The notes: generated by a model not told the origin, from the sequence alone. Counted from the stretch's first letter, positions 11,290-22,307 are shown. The stretch: DNA of 64,000 nt from Acanthosepion esculentum (GCA_964036315.1 OZ038482.1:11765489-11829488); one strand, 5' to 3'. Made by a program: numbers and translations.

Positions 11290-11900
11290 GAATATCGGCA
11301 GCCAACTTCACTCCTGGCAAAACGAGAAAGAAGGAGCGAAAATGAGAGAGAGAGGGGAGAATGCGCGAAAGTTAGAGACATATGTAGAGCAATCGAGAGG
11401 GAAGAGAGAAAAATTGAGAGAGAAAAGACAGAATTTAATAAGGAGATATAGATAAGGAGAGAAATGCAGAGAGAAAGAAAAGATGAGAAAGAATATAAGG
11501 AGAGATGTTGCGACGTGGAACGAAATTGAGAGAGGGAAGGAGAGAAATTGAGAGAGAAAAAGAAGAAAAGAAAAGAGAGAAATTGTGCGAGAGAAGGAGA
11601 TAAATTGTGACAGAGAAAGAGAGGAATTTAGAGAGGAACAGAGAGAAGTTGAGAGAAGGAAGGAGATAAATTGAAAGATGAAGAGATATTGGAGAAGTGA
11701 AGATAGAGAGAATTTAAGTGAGAAGACAGGAGAGGAATAAATGGATTGGAGAGTAAGAAGAGAAGGAGAGAATGTGCTAAGACGGAGAGAAGAGTGGAGA
11801 GAGGGTTAAACTGAAGCAGATGAATTGAGAGCGTAGGTGGGAGGCAAGAGAGATGAAATTGAGAATGATAGAGAGTAAGGAAGGTAGATGGAAACAGTAA
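11290..11900. repeat. GA-rich polypurine tract
   Basis: About 600 bp in which the + strand is dominated by GAGA, GGAGA and AAAGA words (for example GAGAGAGAGGGGAGAA), with few pyrimidines. It is degenerate, not a clean microsatellite. Long purine strands can adopt triplex structure. Leucine- and serine-rich minus-strand frames here are a composition artefact. Confidence 0.85.
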
Positions 11901-12610
11901 GTCTTTAGAAAAAGCATGTAACTTCTCCAAGAACAAGATTTTCTTCCTTTTTCAGAATTTATGATTTCATTTGCTCGATAAAGAAAAGGACATTTGTTTG
12001 GCTTTTGTAGAGAAGGGACACTAGAGCAAAAAAGCTAAAAAAAAAAGAAACGACTGAGAAATTTCAAATATTTCTAAATGGAATTGTAAAAGAATGTATT
12101 TCAATCTGATAATGAAGTCCGTTGCAAATAGATTGAATTTTAATGCCGATAAAATCGTTAGCATCAAATCACCATCAATCTTGCGCTTGGGCTGGTAAAT
12201 ATCCATGGCACTTGACTTGTTGATACAATGGCCACAAATCGAAATTTGAAAAAAGATACCCGTTTTACCTGGACCTAATCTCAACGCTTAATATGACATG
12301 TGGGATCGAAAGATTGTGTTGTTCAAATAGGAAAAAACCTGCTTGCCTTGAAAATCAACATTCGATGTCTCAGCCACAACAACAAGTCTTTCTCCATCAC
12401 TTTACTCATGCACAATAAAATTACGTCTAGCGCTCTTACAAATCTCCACATGAGTTATCTCCCTCTCTAGTGTATTACCAGCGAGGAGATGACCTTAGCT
12501 CAAGAACAAATAAAAATAGGCACAAACGAATAAAAATCATTAACCACTGCCCAAATCACAATTTTACGATAACGAAGAATAGTGGATAAATAAAGAAGGA
12601 ACCTTTGATG
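11901..12610. other. No gene seen
   Basis: Unique-looking AT-rich DNA. The minus-strand frame near 12021-12284 has no recognised domain. Confidence 0.5.
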
Positions 12611-13285
12611 TTAAAATGAGATGTTTTGATGAATCAGAAACCTGCGAGCTTATAGGTATATATTTACTACGTTACCTAATTAGAATAATCGATAAAAATG
12701 ATATAGACCTCTACAGGGACAACCGTCTCATAATCCTAAGAACCTATAACAGACAAAAAATAGACAAAACCAGAAAGATAATCATAAAGGTTTTCAAAAA
12801 TATAGGATTTGACATAGGCATAAAAACAAACCTAAAAGAAGTAGATTTCCTAGAAGAAAAAGTACATATCAACCATACAGAAAACCTAATGACAAACCAC
12901 TCTACATACACACTTCTTCCAACCACCTGCCAACAATAACCGAGCAGATCCCATAATCAGTTAATTGCAGGTTATCTGATAATGCTTTCAGTAAAACCAT
13001 TTTCAGCGAAGCCAAAAAGGATTATGAAACAGTCCTAAAAGATAGAGGTTTTTCGGCAACACTCCCATACACTCCATGCAATATAAAAGAAAAACAACAA
13101 GAAAAGAAACATCATATGGTTCAACCCACCTTACAACAAAAAACTGTAGGAAGAACATTCATTAAACATGCGCAAATACTCCCCTACACCCCAGATGAAG
13201 CACTCACCATGAGCTATTCAATGGCAACACAGTAAAATCAGCTACAGTTGTACCGAAAATATGAAAGAAATGTGTACACACCAGA
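12611..13285 (+). pseudogene. Penelope-like reverse transcriptase, C-terminal half
   Basis: The first frame (12616-12939) reads CELIGIYLLRYL, then LYRDNRLIILR, which is the PLE catalytic YRDD strand with the second aspartate changed to asparagine, then IGFDIGIKTNLKEVDFLE, the following hydrophobic strand. After a stop the alignment continues in a second frame with RLSDNAFSKTIFSEAKKDYE and in a third with [10 protein letters not shown] and VKISYSCTENMK, all typical of the PLE thumb region before the GIY-YIG endonuclease. The endonuclease itself is missing. The changed aspartate and several frame changes mean it is dead. It is joined at about 13285 to a LINE tail. Confidence 0.88.
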
Positions 13286-13811
13286 AATCAAAGGAATTAA
13301 AAAAGAACAAGAACGACAAAAACAATCAGAGCTAATCGCCCAGGCATCGTGAGCAAAGATCACAAAAGCAGCGTGTGCTTTCTTATTGACATGGCAACCC
13401 CTGCAGATTGTAAGGTATCTCTGAAGATCTTCCAAAAAATCATCAAAATACGAGGATCTTGAAGTGGAAATCTCAAAAATGTGATACATGAGGACATCAA
13501 TAATTCCAGTTGTAGTTGGAGCCCTCGGATTGATTGGAAAAGGTTCAGATAGATTCATTAATGGGATTCCTGGTAGACCATGCCTTAAAGAAATACAAAA
13601 AATGTATTCACAAGTACAGCTCACACATTACGAAGATCTTTATCTATGTAAAATGTGTGTGATCTTACTTTTGGGGTTTATTTTTGTTTTGTTGTTACAA
13701 AAATGAACAGTAGAAAATGTCATGAAGCCCATTTCTGACCTTAAGTTTTTGGTTGAAACCCGGAAGAAAATGTGTATACAACAGAAATCATAAAAAATAA
13801 TAATAATAATG
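13286..13811 (+). pseudogene. LINE ORF2 C-terminal tail with (TAA)n end, copy 1
   Basis: Contains ANRPGIVSKDHKSS, CFLIDMATPADCKVSL, KYEDLEVEISKM and TSIIPVVVGALGLIGKG, a block found at the C-terminus of many animal non-LTR retrotransposons after the zinc-binding cluster. One frameshift falls near 13445 and a stop before the TSIIP block. The non-coding end contains GAAAATGTCATGA and CCCGGAAGAAA and finishes in AATAATAATAAT, the LINE 3' tail. The same family is at 25180-26145. It is 5' truncated, as is usual for LINEs. Confidence 0.85.
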
Positions 13812-14937
13812 AATATTTCTAAAATTATACAATCATTAATTTTTCGGCGTATGTTAAATTCTTTCACATTCGGCAATTCGTAAATATTTTTGAGAAAATC
13901 AGATTTTTTGCAGACATTATTTCTGAAAGATGTTTTTTAATTACAAAATTTGAAAATTTTATTTTGTATAAGGAAAGTGACTTTATTGATGTAAATATTG
14001 CTAAACTATTTAAAACAGCCAAATTCTAGTTTGAAATGACCAAGGTTAGACCAGTTTTATGTAAAACAAATTTTCACTTCCTTTTTCTTAAAAAAAAAAA
14101 CGGACTATGAAACTTTACCTTACCGCAACCTCACCAACTCAGTACTTTTCATAATTCTTTAGTTCTTTCAGACATTTTTCTCTGCTGTAAAACTTGTAGG
14201 TTTTATCAATAAGTCTACAAAACTCTTAGAATCGGACTGTTTTCAGACATCTGTTCCCACAGAAAACCGTCCTAAAATATTCATTATACAGTAAAAGATA
14301 TTCTAAAATATCTGCTATCATGGCTTTTATGGAATATATTAAACACTGTTTTCACTAAAATATTATGCTTTCATTGCAACAAACGTGAATAAAAGATAGC
14401 TAATTAATTCTTCTTCATTTATTTTCCAGACAGAAACAAAATCTGTTTTCTGTTTTTCATCGATGTGTATAATTCTTGCGGTTGAGACGATCGTTATACT
14501 AAAGATATTTTATTGAATTTGCCACACAAATCTTGCAATAAACGACATTTTTACCTTATCACCAAATTCGCTAGCGTTTATACGCAATGGTAACAAAAAT
14601 ATTCCATTCTCATTATTCCGAGCTGCTGCCAGAATTCTTTTTCAAAAGAAAAACAGTCGAAGTATATCTGCACATATACACATACATACACACACACTAT
14701 TATTAGCGTCTGTGTAGACGCTAAATGATATTTATTGAGTGGCTAAAATGAAAAGGGGCGTTACATGCGCGTTACCTCGTTGCAGTTTTACATTTAAACA
14801 GGTGCAAAAAATACTCACACATACATAAATGCTCACATATATGCACATACATAGACGCAGACTATCACATCTAAATACAAACGTACAAAGAACTATGAAC
14901 ATACTACAAACAGCTGAAAGGTTATCGATCAGACCTA
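13812..14937. other. No gene seen
   Basis: AT-rich DNA with short degenerate (CA)/(CATA) runs near 14680 and 14815-14850. Confidence 0.5.
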
Positions 14938-15120
14938 CTAGATTTTTACTGTGTTTTTGTTGAATATTTTGTGTAAAGTGTTGGACTCCGGGAAGTGTTT
15001 GTGTAAAAGTTTGAAGAATATTTTCCTACGTTTGTTTTTACGTTTTTGCTGTACGGTGGGTTGAACCATATGATATTTCTTTTCCTGTTGGCCTTTTTTG
15101 TGTTCTGTGGTGAGTATGTG
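14938..15120 (-). pseudogene. Penelope-like element fragment (pre-endonuclease region)
   Basis: Minus-strand translation gives [20 protein letters not shown] in one frame and [20 protein letters not shown] in the next, separated by one frameshift. This conserved segment lies between the reverse transcriptase and the GIY-YIG domain in PLEs and overlaps the region seen at 13120-13250. Its upstream side is cut by the mariner at about 15121. Confidence 0.85.
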
Positions 15121-15751
15121 AGTGTTGCTGGGAATCCGCTGCTTTCTCGCCACCGTACCGCATCCTTATTCAATCCAGTGCTTACCAGTGATGAAAAGTG
15201 GGTTCTGTACGAAACTCCCAAGCGTTCCAGACATTGGTTGTCTCCTCGGGATGCTGTCCCTCACACCGCAAGACCGCCTATGCACCCACGCAAGATTATG
15301 CTTTGTGTCTGGTGGACAGGTCGTCAAGTGGTTCATTATGAACTGCTACCAACGGGCCAAACGGTCACTGGAGACCTATACTCGCAGCAATTGAAACGTG
15401 TGCAACAGGCATTGCGCCAGAAGGAGCCAGCACTGGTGAATCGCAAAGGTGTGCTTTTCCTCCATGACAATGCCAGGCCGCATGTCGCGCGAGTGGTCAG
15501 GGATACCATACAACAACTTTGGTGGGAGACTTTGTGCCATCCACCTTATTCACCTGACCTTGCGCCATCCGATTACCACCTCTTCCACTCCCTGGATAAT
15601 CATCTTCACCAATAAAGCAGACTTGCGCAAAACCCTCACGGACTTCTTTGCGTCAAAACCCCCCGAGTTCTACTGCAAGGACATTGAACAGCTGGAGACA
15701 CGTTGGCAGAAGGTGCTGGATGCCGATGGCGATTACTTCGAAGACTAAATA
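15121..15751 (+). pseudogene. mariner transposase, catalytic domain, 5'-truncated and frameshifted
   Basis: Cut-and-paste DNA transposase of the mariner (DD34D) group. Visible catalytic motifs are TSDEKW (first Asp), HDNARPH (second Asp) and YSPDLAPSDYHLF (third Asp), all retained. The family-typical PLLSRHRT segment begins just after the junction. The N-terminal DNA-binding domain is absent because the sequence upstream of about 15121 is a PLE fragment on the other strand. A frameshift near 15608 moves the C-terminus (DLRKTLTDFFASKPPEFY, ending YFED and a stop at 15748) into another frame. The open frame starting at 15046 includes foreign PLE sequence and is not a real start. Confidence 0.92.
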
Positions 15752-15790
15752 TAAGTTACACATACTGTGAAGCGTTTCCTTTTTTTCCTT

Positions 15791-15818
15791 TAAAAACGGA
15801 CAGAACTTTTTGGTTACC
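15791..15818 (-). repeat. Right terminal inverted repeat of the mariner
   Basis: Read outward-in on the minus strand: GGTAACCAAAAAGTTCTGTC, then CGTTTTTA, which is mariner-type end sequence. No matching left end is present in the window. Confidence 0.75.
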
Positions 15819-15819
15819 T

Positions 15820-15821
<2 letters not shown>

Positions 15822-15864
<43 letters not shown>
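15822..15864. repeat. (TA)n microsatellite
   Basis: About 21 units, three bases from the mariner end. Confidence 0.98.
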
Positions 15865-15867
<3 letters not shown>

Positions 15868-15914
15868 ACAACAATTTTAGGGAATTGACTATGACGAAGT
15901 GGAAAAAGTTTTCG

Positions 15915-15952
15915 TGGGAGGCATTTCGTTCCCTAGGACATCATCAGACTTT
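15915..15952 (-). ncRNA. Degenerate hammerhead-like motif
   Basis: Minus strand has CTGATGA (15947-15941), an extra T, stem II GTCC/GGGAAC and GAA (15927-15925). Stem III is not convincing (ATGCCTCCC). Probably the end of another PLE-type repeat next to the (TA)n at 15822. Confidence 0.4.
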
Positions 15953-15960
15953 CACCTTTT

Positions 15961-16505
15961 TTGATAGATCTTTTATCGCAATGTGGGATATTTTATAACA
16001 AAAGTAATGAAAGTATAAACAAAATCATACGAAATCGGCTAGACTATTCACCCCAAATAAGCATTTTTTTAAATTAAATTTTAAATATTCAGCTCTCCGT
16101 TTCTTTCATGCGCATATGCCGTCGCATCAAACGTAAATAATTTTTTATCCCGATCAAATCTTAAAGGACGAAATATGTTACACGCTCCCCTCCCACACAC
16201 ACACACACACACATGTCAATAATAATAATAATAATAATAATTATAATTATAATAATAATATTAATAATCATATTAAATATGATACAGCTAAATAACACCT
16301 ATCAAGATTTACTAGAACGTAACGTATTTTAATAAGAGCAGAATATCAGGCCAAAAAATGAAACAGATAACCAGAGAGAGACAACACTCTATAAATTAAT
16401 TGATAAATGTTCAAGTGACTTATCTCTTGGCCAACTCATGAGCTTCGCGTAACACCGTTCATTTGGGTTAGAGGGTGCGTTATAAAAATGTAATACATAC
16501 ACACA

Positions 16506-16508
<3 letters not shown>
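15961..16508. other. No gene seen; (CA)n and (AAT)n microsatellites
   Basis: (CA)n near 16194-16213 and (AAT)n near 16218-16270. The rest is AT-rich. Confidence 0.7.

Positions 16509-16556
<48 letters not shown>
16509..16556. repeat. (TA)n microsatellite
   Basis: About 24 units followed by a shorter TA run near 16563-16577 and (GT)n near 16608-16635. Confidence 0.97.
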
Positions 16557-16560
<4 letters not shown>

Positions 16561-16731
16561 TTATATATATATATATCTGTGTGTTTAATTATATATATAT
16601 GTATAATATGTGTGTGTGTGTTAGGTGCGTGTGTGTTTAACAAATTAATAACAAAGTGGAAAAAATTTATTTGTCATTCACTTGCTTTACATTGTTCTGA
16701 TATAGTGAAATTTATATATAAATATATATAT

Positions 16732-16732
<1 letters not shown>

Positions 16733-16780
<48 letters not shown>
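16733..16780. repeat. (GATA)n microsatellite
   Basis: Twelve uninterrupted units. Confidence 0.98.
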
Positions 16781-17369
16781 TCTTACACTACTATAATAAG
16801 TGGGATTCATGTGATACTGTAGATGGTATAAAAATTGCTGAAAGTAGATATATTCTTAATTTCTAAATGCGACCAGTACATTATCTCCGTGTTCCAACCG
16901 TAGACAGCCATCTGCATACACACACATGCACATATAATATCAGCTTATCCAATAAGTGATGTCCGACATCTGATTGATTGCACGCGATCGCTATTTTAAA
17001 TACCGATATGGTAACAAAAGATGTAACACATCTTAATATTCTGGATGTATGTGAAAATAAATTAATGAAGGAGAGACTGCACAAGCGATGGACACGGGAT
17101 TATATTTACAGGCAGAGATAACAATGAAAGTGAAGTATTACTACTAATAATGACATGATGAAATGTCTTCTGGAATACAAGCAAATGTTTTTTCGAATCA
17201 AACTGAAAGGAAAGCCATACAATATAATTGTTATCGTAGCATATCCACCAACGCACAAGAGGAATTAATGAAGTTTTGCAACAGACAAGATAATGCCAAA
17301 AGCCAATGCAAATCGTAAATTATAATCATCATGGGGGCATTAACTGCAAAAGTTGCAATGCTAATAGTT
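16781..17369. other. No gene seen
   Basis: AT-rich DNA without recognisable elements. Confidence 0.5.
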
Positions 17370-17500
17370 GATGCTTCTTTCTGCTTCTTGCTTTCCTGTC
17401 AGTTACAATCTTCAAAAATTTAAATGCAACAGTCACCATCTGACTTCGCGAATCATGGTCATTTATTGTTTTCTCTTCGTTTATTTCACTCTGAGTAACC
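17370..17500 (+). pseudogene. LINE family H tail fragment
   Basis: Shares with 37150-37290 and 41400-41520 a CTTGCTTTCCTGTC-type stretch, ATCTTCAAAAATTTAAATG, and the following TTTTATTGT/CTTTTCTC stretch. In the longer copies this encodes the last residues of a LINE ORF2. Too short to classify on its own. Confidence 0.6.
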
Positions 17501-17689
17501 AATTACGTCTTAGTAGCTTGGAGCGAACAGTTTTAAAAAAATAGAAGAAAATGAAGATAAAATTATGGAATATAAAGAAACTCAAATAACTAAGTTCTCC
17601 ATTCTAAAATATAACCATTTGTCGACAGTGAAAGCAATCACATCTTAGTCATATGCAAACTATGGATAAAATATAACAAAATATAAAGC

Positions 17690-18295
17690 AACGCTTTATC
17701 CACGATACAACAGACTCCAGAACGGCTCAATTTGTAGAGAAAAATATACGGACGTACTTAAGGACAAATCTAAAAGTTTAGAAGAGGTGGGTAAGTTAAT
17801 GTAGAACACCTTAAGGGAAACACTAGTGACCTCGACAAAAAAGATGTCTCCGAAAGGAAAAGAGACAAGAAAATAAAAGATGATATGAAATTCTTGAATA
17901 AGTGAAATAGTGACAACAGATAAATCCAAGAAATAGTAGCGTATAGAGGATGTCAAAACATTAGAAATGGATGCAAGCAATCACAAGATGACTGGTTCAA
18001 CGAGAATTATGCAGAGAAACACTACAGACCATAGATATAATAGTCAATCATAAAAATGATAAAAGAAATAGCAGGACAGAAAACGTTCTCTTTGTATAAA
18101 GTCTAAAAATTTCATAGTAAATAAAGAAAAGTTACTACATAGATGGAACGAACACATAGGAGATCTCTTTTCTGACACAGAGGAGTGAAACTTACAATAT
18201 ATGTAAACATGGAAGGGCTTGTAGTTTGAAAACCTGAAGATCGGTACTAGCCAAGATGTGAAGAAACAAAGCAGCAGGAGCAAATGGGATTGTAA

Positions 18296-18299
<4 letters not shown>
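17690..18299 (+). pseudogene. LINE ORF2 fragment between endonuclease and reverse transcriptase
   Basis: Frames contain FIVNKEKLLHRWNEHIGDLF, which matches the linker upstream of LINE reverse transcriptases (E..L.RW.E...LF.D), followed in another frame by RNKAAGANGIVTK, the first reverse-transcriptase motif (usual form NKAxGPDGI). Several stops and frameshifts interrupt it. The match ends exactly at a (TA)n tract. The minus-strand reverse-transcriptase piece at 19139-19830 could be from the same general type of LINE but is in the opposite orientation. Confidence 0.75.

Positions 18300-18341
<42 letters not shown>
18300..18341. repeat. (TA)n microsatellite
   Basis: About 20 units between a LINE fragment and the 3' end of family J copy 2. 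Confidence 0.98.
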
Positions 18342-18345
<4 letters not shown>

Positions 18346-18574
18346 AAAATGTGGAAAAGACAAAGCAAAATCCGAATATGTGAGTTTACTGTTTTTATTT
18401 TGTTTTTGTTTTTGTTATTCTGTCGACGTCAGACGTTTCGGTCAAATAAACCTTCTTCGGGACATGGTTAATGGAGACATATTTATATTAGATTTAAGTT
18501 TGATGGAGAGACGATATATACAGGACTGGTCAGAAACAGAAAAACTGAAATTCTAAAGTCAAGTATTCTTTCTT

Positions 18575-18576
<2 letters not shown>
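18342..18576 (-). mobile_element. Non-autonomous hammerhead element, family J copy 2
   Basis: Minus-strand copy of the element at 7469-7705, flanked by (TA)n on both sides. The two copies differ by scattered substitutions only. Confidence 0.8.
18421..18464 (-). ncRNA. Hammerhead-like motif, family J copy 2
   Basis: Minus strand: stem I TGTC/GACA, core CCGAAGA (18460-18454; the consensus T4 is C), extra A, stem II GGTT/GACC, GAA, then a perfect stem III ACGT/ACGT with loop CTG and cleavage base C at 18425. Stem III and the cleavage site are better preserved than in copy 1, while the core is worse. Confidence 0.6.

Positions 18577-18631
<55 letters not shown>
18577..18631. repeat. (TA)n microsatellite
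   Basis: About 27 units at the 5' side of family J copy 2. Confidence 0.98.
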
Positions 18632-18634
<3 letters not shown>

Positions 18635-19010
18635 CTAGTTAATTTAAATTCTAATTTGCAAAAGTCATGCAAAGGTGATAAACACTCACTCAGATCTGTA
18701 AAATATTATTTGACTTTTCTCTTTCAAAATATCATTTTAAAAATCTTCTGTTTTCATGTCGAATACACGTGACACTTTCACTTGCCGCTTCTTTGTATTT
18801 TTTTCTTATTGGCAGAAATTGAAACCGATCGATTATTTTATTCCGTATTTTTCCATTTTTGTTCAATTTTCGTTTGGTAGCTTTTAAAATTGATTACAGC
18901 TATTTTTTTTTTATTAGGACATGATTTTAGGTCTTTTACTACTGAAAAAAAGTTTAGTGAATTCAACATTTCACAGTTTTCTATTTACAAATTCTATAAA
19001 TATAGAAAAC
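18632..19010. other. No gene seen
   Basis: AT-rich. Nothing recognisable. Confidence 0.5.
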
Positions 19011-19110
19011 CAGCTTCTTTCAGTCGGAATTTAAAAATCGCAGAGCCGAATTCAAATTCCTGTCGGGCTTGTTACGTTCACTTACGCGAAAATTGCAAAA
19101 ACAATTCTTC
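19011..19110 (+). mobile_element. SINE fragment, tRNA-like part of the 5S/tRNA SINE
   Basis: AGAGCCGAATTCAAATTCC followed by GTCGGGCTTGTTACGTTC and ACTTACGCGAAAA aligns with 26560-26600 and 49258-49310. It keeps only the box-B side of the tRNA-like region. The 5S head is missing. Confidence 0.65.
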
Positions 19111-19138
19111 TTCTCTGTGCCGTGTCCCTTTGTAAGTT

Positions 19139-19830
19139 TTATCTTTTTGTTATTTCTCCTAATCCCTGTTCTGCTAACCATGTACATGAGTTCGTTAGGC
19201 AGGTAATTTGTTGGTTTTCTCTGTCCCTCTTGCCTTGTGAGTGTCAAATTTCCTAAGCCCTCTTTCCTCATTATGTGCCCTAGAAATTTCTTTCTGGTTC
19301 TGAGTAGAAGTGTTCTTTTTTGTTTTATTATTTTCTCTTAAACTTCGTCATTGCTCACATGCTCGGTCCATGGCATTCTCAACCTTATTCTGTTGAATCA
19401 CATTTCTGTTACCTCATGTCTCTTCTTCATCTGTGAGGAGATTTTCCAGCATTCATTGCCATATAAGGAGGACTGATATTATATAACTGTTCAGTACGTT
19501 TCTAGCAAAATCTTCCTGTTGCTTAATACTTTACTTAGCTTTTGAAAGGCATCTTTTGCTCTGCCAACGTGCCTTCGGATTTTCTTGTCACATTTTCCGT
19601 CCTCTGTTAAAACACTTCCTACATATTTAAATTTTTATACTTGCCTGATGTTGGCCTTTCCAATTCGTAGTTCGCGTCTTTTGTTGACAACCATATATTC
19701 TGCCTTCTTGCAAGTGATGGTTAGTCCTTTATTCTGGCTTTCCTACACTACCTTTTGTAGGGGTTCCTCTGGTTTCCTTTCTGAATCTGCTACCAACACT
19801 GTGTCAATTAGGAAGCCAAAAGAATTTTCC
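19139..19830 (-). pseudogene. LINE reverse transcriptase C-terminal region
   Basis: Minus-strand translation runs in a single frame through LIDTVLVADS (a remnant of the YADD region), GLTITCKKAEYMVVNK, KFKYVGSVLTEDGKCDKKIR, AKDAFQKLSKVLSNRK, SSLYGNECWKISSQMKKR and RKKFLGHIMRKEGLGNLTL. This order is typical of RTE-like LINE reverse transcriptases from the palm to the C-terminal tail. At least six in-frame stops but few frameshifts indicate decay by point mutation after insertion. A SINE fragment lies immediately downstream of its end, on the other strand. Confidence 0.85.
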
Positions 19831-20473
19831 ATTTCCATGCCGTGCTAATTTTCTATATTACTTCTTATTAGATGCGACAATTTTTACCATTTTCTGTATA
19901 TTTGCGAAAGAGGTCGATTAGCAAAGAAATAGACCCACCGGAAGAATTTATCAAAAATTGTCGATAACATCTGTTTATGACATAGACATGGCGTTGACGC
20001 TTATGTCTCACAAAGTTATTTCAACAAACTTGGTGTCTTCCTTTTGATCTTATTTATTACTAGGTTTACGCAAGATGTTATCAAAGAGAAACGCTATTTT
20101 AAAGGCCATCGTAATCGAGCAATCGATTGTTTGCCAGCGATAATTAATTATTTTTTTGCTTATTTTTAAAATGTGCTATCATGAAATACTTTGAGACGAA
20201 CCGTGTCTGATGTAAGCTTAAAATTATTTAATTAGATGTGTCGGAAGAAAGTAAAAATATTTTTAATGTTATTTTGCTTTTATTCTGATCAACAAACACT
20301 TTTTGAAATGTCTTCTATATTCAGCAGCGCCCCCACGTGTGAATGCTGATCATTATGAACAAACAACTTTTAAGGAAGTTAAACGACGCTTTGTATTTTG
20401 CAAGTGTGGAGTTGATATTCTCCCTTGCATGTTCAAAATGTTACACAGAAAAAAATTTCTATTCCATATATAG

Positions 20474-20476
<3 letters not shown>
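19831..20476. other. No gene seen
   Basis: AT-rich unique DNA. Confidence 0.5.

Positions 20477-20512
<36 letters not shown>
20477..20512. repeat. (TA)n microsatellite
   Basis: About 18 units at the left edge of family A copy 2. Confidence 0.97.
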
Positions 20513-20516
<4 letters not shown>

Positions 20517-21078
20517 TGGACATGGAAGAGGTGACAGTCTGTTTCATGCTAGTGCCATCGTCAGGCGACTAGTGCTGTTATTTTTCTCGGCTATTTATAT
20601 ATAAGGGTCAGTGGTGCATTATGGGTAGTCTATTTTGGCGGTTACTTTTACCGGAAGTCGCTTATTTGTTTATTTATTTATGTCAAATTATTTTGCTTGT
20701 TTTTTTGTTTGTTTTTTTTTATTTTATTTTTATTTTTTATCTTATATATTTATTTATTTTTTTTTTATTTTGATCGGTGGTTTTTGTTAACGTAGTAAAA
20801 ATTGTTTATATAGCTTATTGTTGGTAGTCTATTATGGCGGCCATTTACCGGAAGTCGGTTGTTTGCTTATTTATTTGGGTCAAATTGTTTTGCTTGTTTT
20901 TATTTATTTTCATTTTTATTTTTTATCTTATATATTTGTTTATTTGTCATTGATTAAATCTGTTGTTGAATTTTGAGGTGGGATGTTGTGGTTTGTTCTT
21001 ACTATTATTTTGGTCGGAACAGTTTTTAATTTATCTATTTGGGTTGATTATCTTTATTTGTTTTTTCTAAACGGCTAT
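20513..21078. mobile_element. Family A element, truncated copy 2
   Basis: Matches the left half of 31632-32860 and 8451 onward, including both parts of the internal duplication (GTAGTCTATT...ACCGGAAGTCG near 20625 and 20825). It stops after TTTTTTCTAAACGGCTA, where a TA-rich tract and family B begin. The right inverted arm is missing. Confidence 0.8.
20526..20572 (-). ncRNA. Hammerhead-like motif, family A copy 2
   Basis: Minus strand CTGACGA (20564-20558), stem II TGGCA/AGCAT with partial pairing, GAA, stem III ACA/TGT with loop GAC, cleavage base C. The core is intact apart from the extra base seen in this family. Confidence 0.6.
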
Positions 21079-21960
21079 ATATATATATATATTCTATATA
21101 TTATATTATATAATATTATATATTATATTATAGCGCCATATATTATGACAAAAATATAGATTTAAAGTACACACTATGTTTATGGGTCTAAGAGCTCAGT
21201 ATGAGAAACAGAGCGTATGCAAATATAAACATAAAAGTCGACATTATGGTCAAAACCCAGCAGCGACAATTTCATGTTTAAACGCATTCTTCAGGCTATG
21301 TGCGTTCTGTTTTAGCGAGACTATATATGTTGCTCAATTATGCATTATGGGTAGGTCTATTGTTCTCACAGTCATTGGGTAATCGGTAACGTTTATGTAT
21401 AAAATTATCCTAAGGGCTATTGAGTAGAAATAATTGTGTGCGCGAATGATGTTTTGTGGCTATTTTATAGTGTTGTTTGTTAACATTTTTATACTTTATG
21501 ATTGATTGCTTTATTATTTACTGTTGATCGCTATTTTGTTCATTTACTTGTGTTTATACGTTCATTCGTAGTTTGTTAATTTGGTTGTTATTATTTACTT
21601 AATTTATTTACTTATTTATTGATTTAGATTTTTATTTTGCTTATTTATTTTTATTTTATTTATTTATTTATTTTCGTGCGTTTTAACTTTAGATTTTGAA
21701 GTAACGTAATAAAAATTCGTTTCCGTGTCTACATTTTGAGATAAGTTCTGATCGTTTATTTAGTAAATTGCGCCTGAGAAAGTGGTTATACCTATTTTCT
21801 CCTCCAGACAGTTTTTATAATTTTTGGACTTTTTCTTGTAGGCTGATGCCTTTTCCTTATTTTCCATGATATTTTTGGCGTGACTTTTCTGCCATGACAT
21901 TGATCCTGCCCATGATACGATAGAAGTTCGTGAGTTCTTGGCTAAGAAGTCCATTTACAA
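21079..21960. mobile_element. Family B element copy 2, joined to a family A-like interior
   Basis: A scrambled TA-rich tract (21077-21132) leads into a hammerhead region like that at 10500-10730. The part after about 21660 (AACGTAATAAAAATTCGT, GAGATAAGTTCTGATC) aligns with 9432-9530 and 32667-32775 of family A, so families A and B share an interior and differ at the ends. A minus-strand lysine-rich frame (21760-21954) has a counterpart at 32780-32850 but no recognised domain. Confidence 0.65.
21260..21298 (-). ncRNA. Degenerate hammerhead-like motif, family B copy 2
   Basis: Minus strand CTGAAGA (21294-21288), stem II ATGC/ACAT region partly paired, GAA, then ATTGTCGC. Stem III is largely lost compared with copy 1. 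Confidence 0.4.
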
Positions 21961-22247
21961 AAATGGACCCCGTTCACCTTATTCAAGAAACTTGCCCCCA
22001 ACCCCGTTACTTTGGGCTGTTTCAAAAAAGGATAAAATAAGACCTGAGAGGACAAATATTGGCTGACATCCCTGATATTCGGCAACATGTGACTATGTCA
22101 TCGAAATATATTCAGGAAAACAAGTTTCAACAATGTTACCATCGTCTCACCAATGCATAACTCCACAAAGTGACAGCAAGCAATGGCGACTAGGTAAACA
22201 AAAGTTGTTTTCACAGTACCATCTCGCGATTCAATTTTTCACAGTTT

Positions 22248-22248
<1 letters not shown>
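21961..22248. other. No gene seen
   Basis: Unassigned DNA between family B and a (TA)n tract. Confidence 0.5.

Positions 22249-22302
<54 letters not shown>
22249..22302. repeat. (TA)n microsatellite
   Basis: About 27 units, continuing directly into the left arm of the palindrome. Confidence 0.98.

Positions 22303-22307
<5 letters not shown>

Noticed and set aside
15046..15615. Intact mariner transposase ORF of 189 codons starting at 15046
   Set aside because: The first about 25 codons are antisense PLE sequence, the N-terminal domain is missing and the C-terminus is frameshifted.
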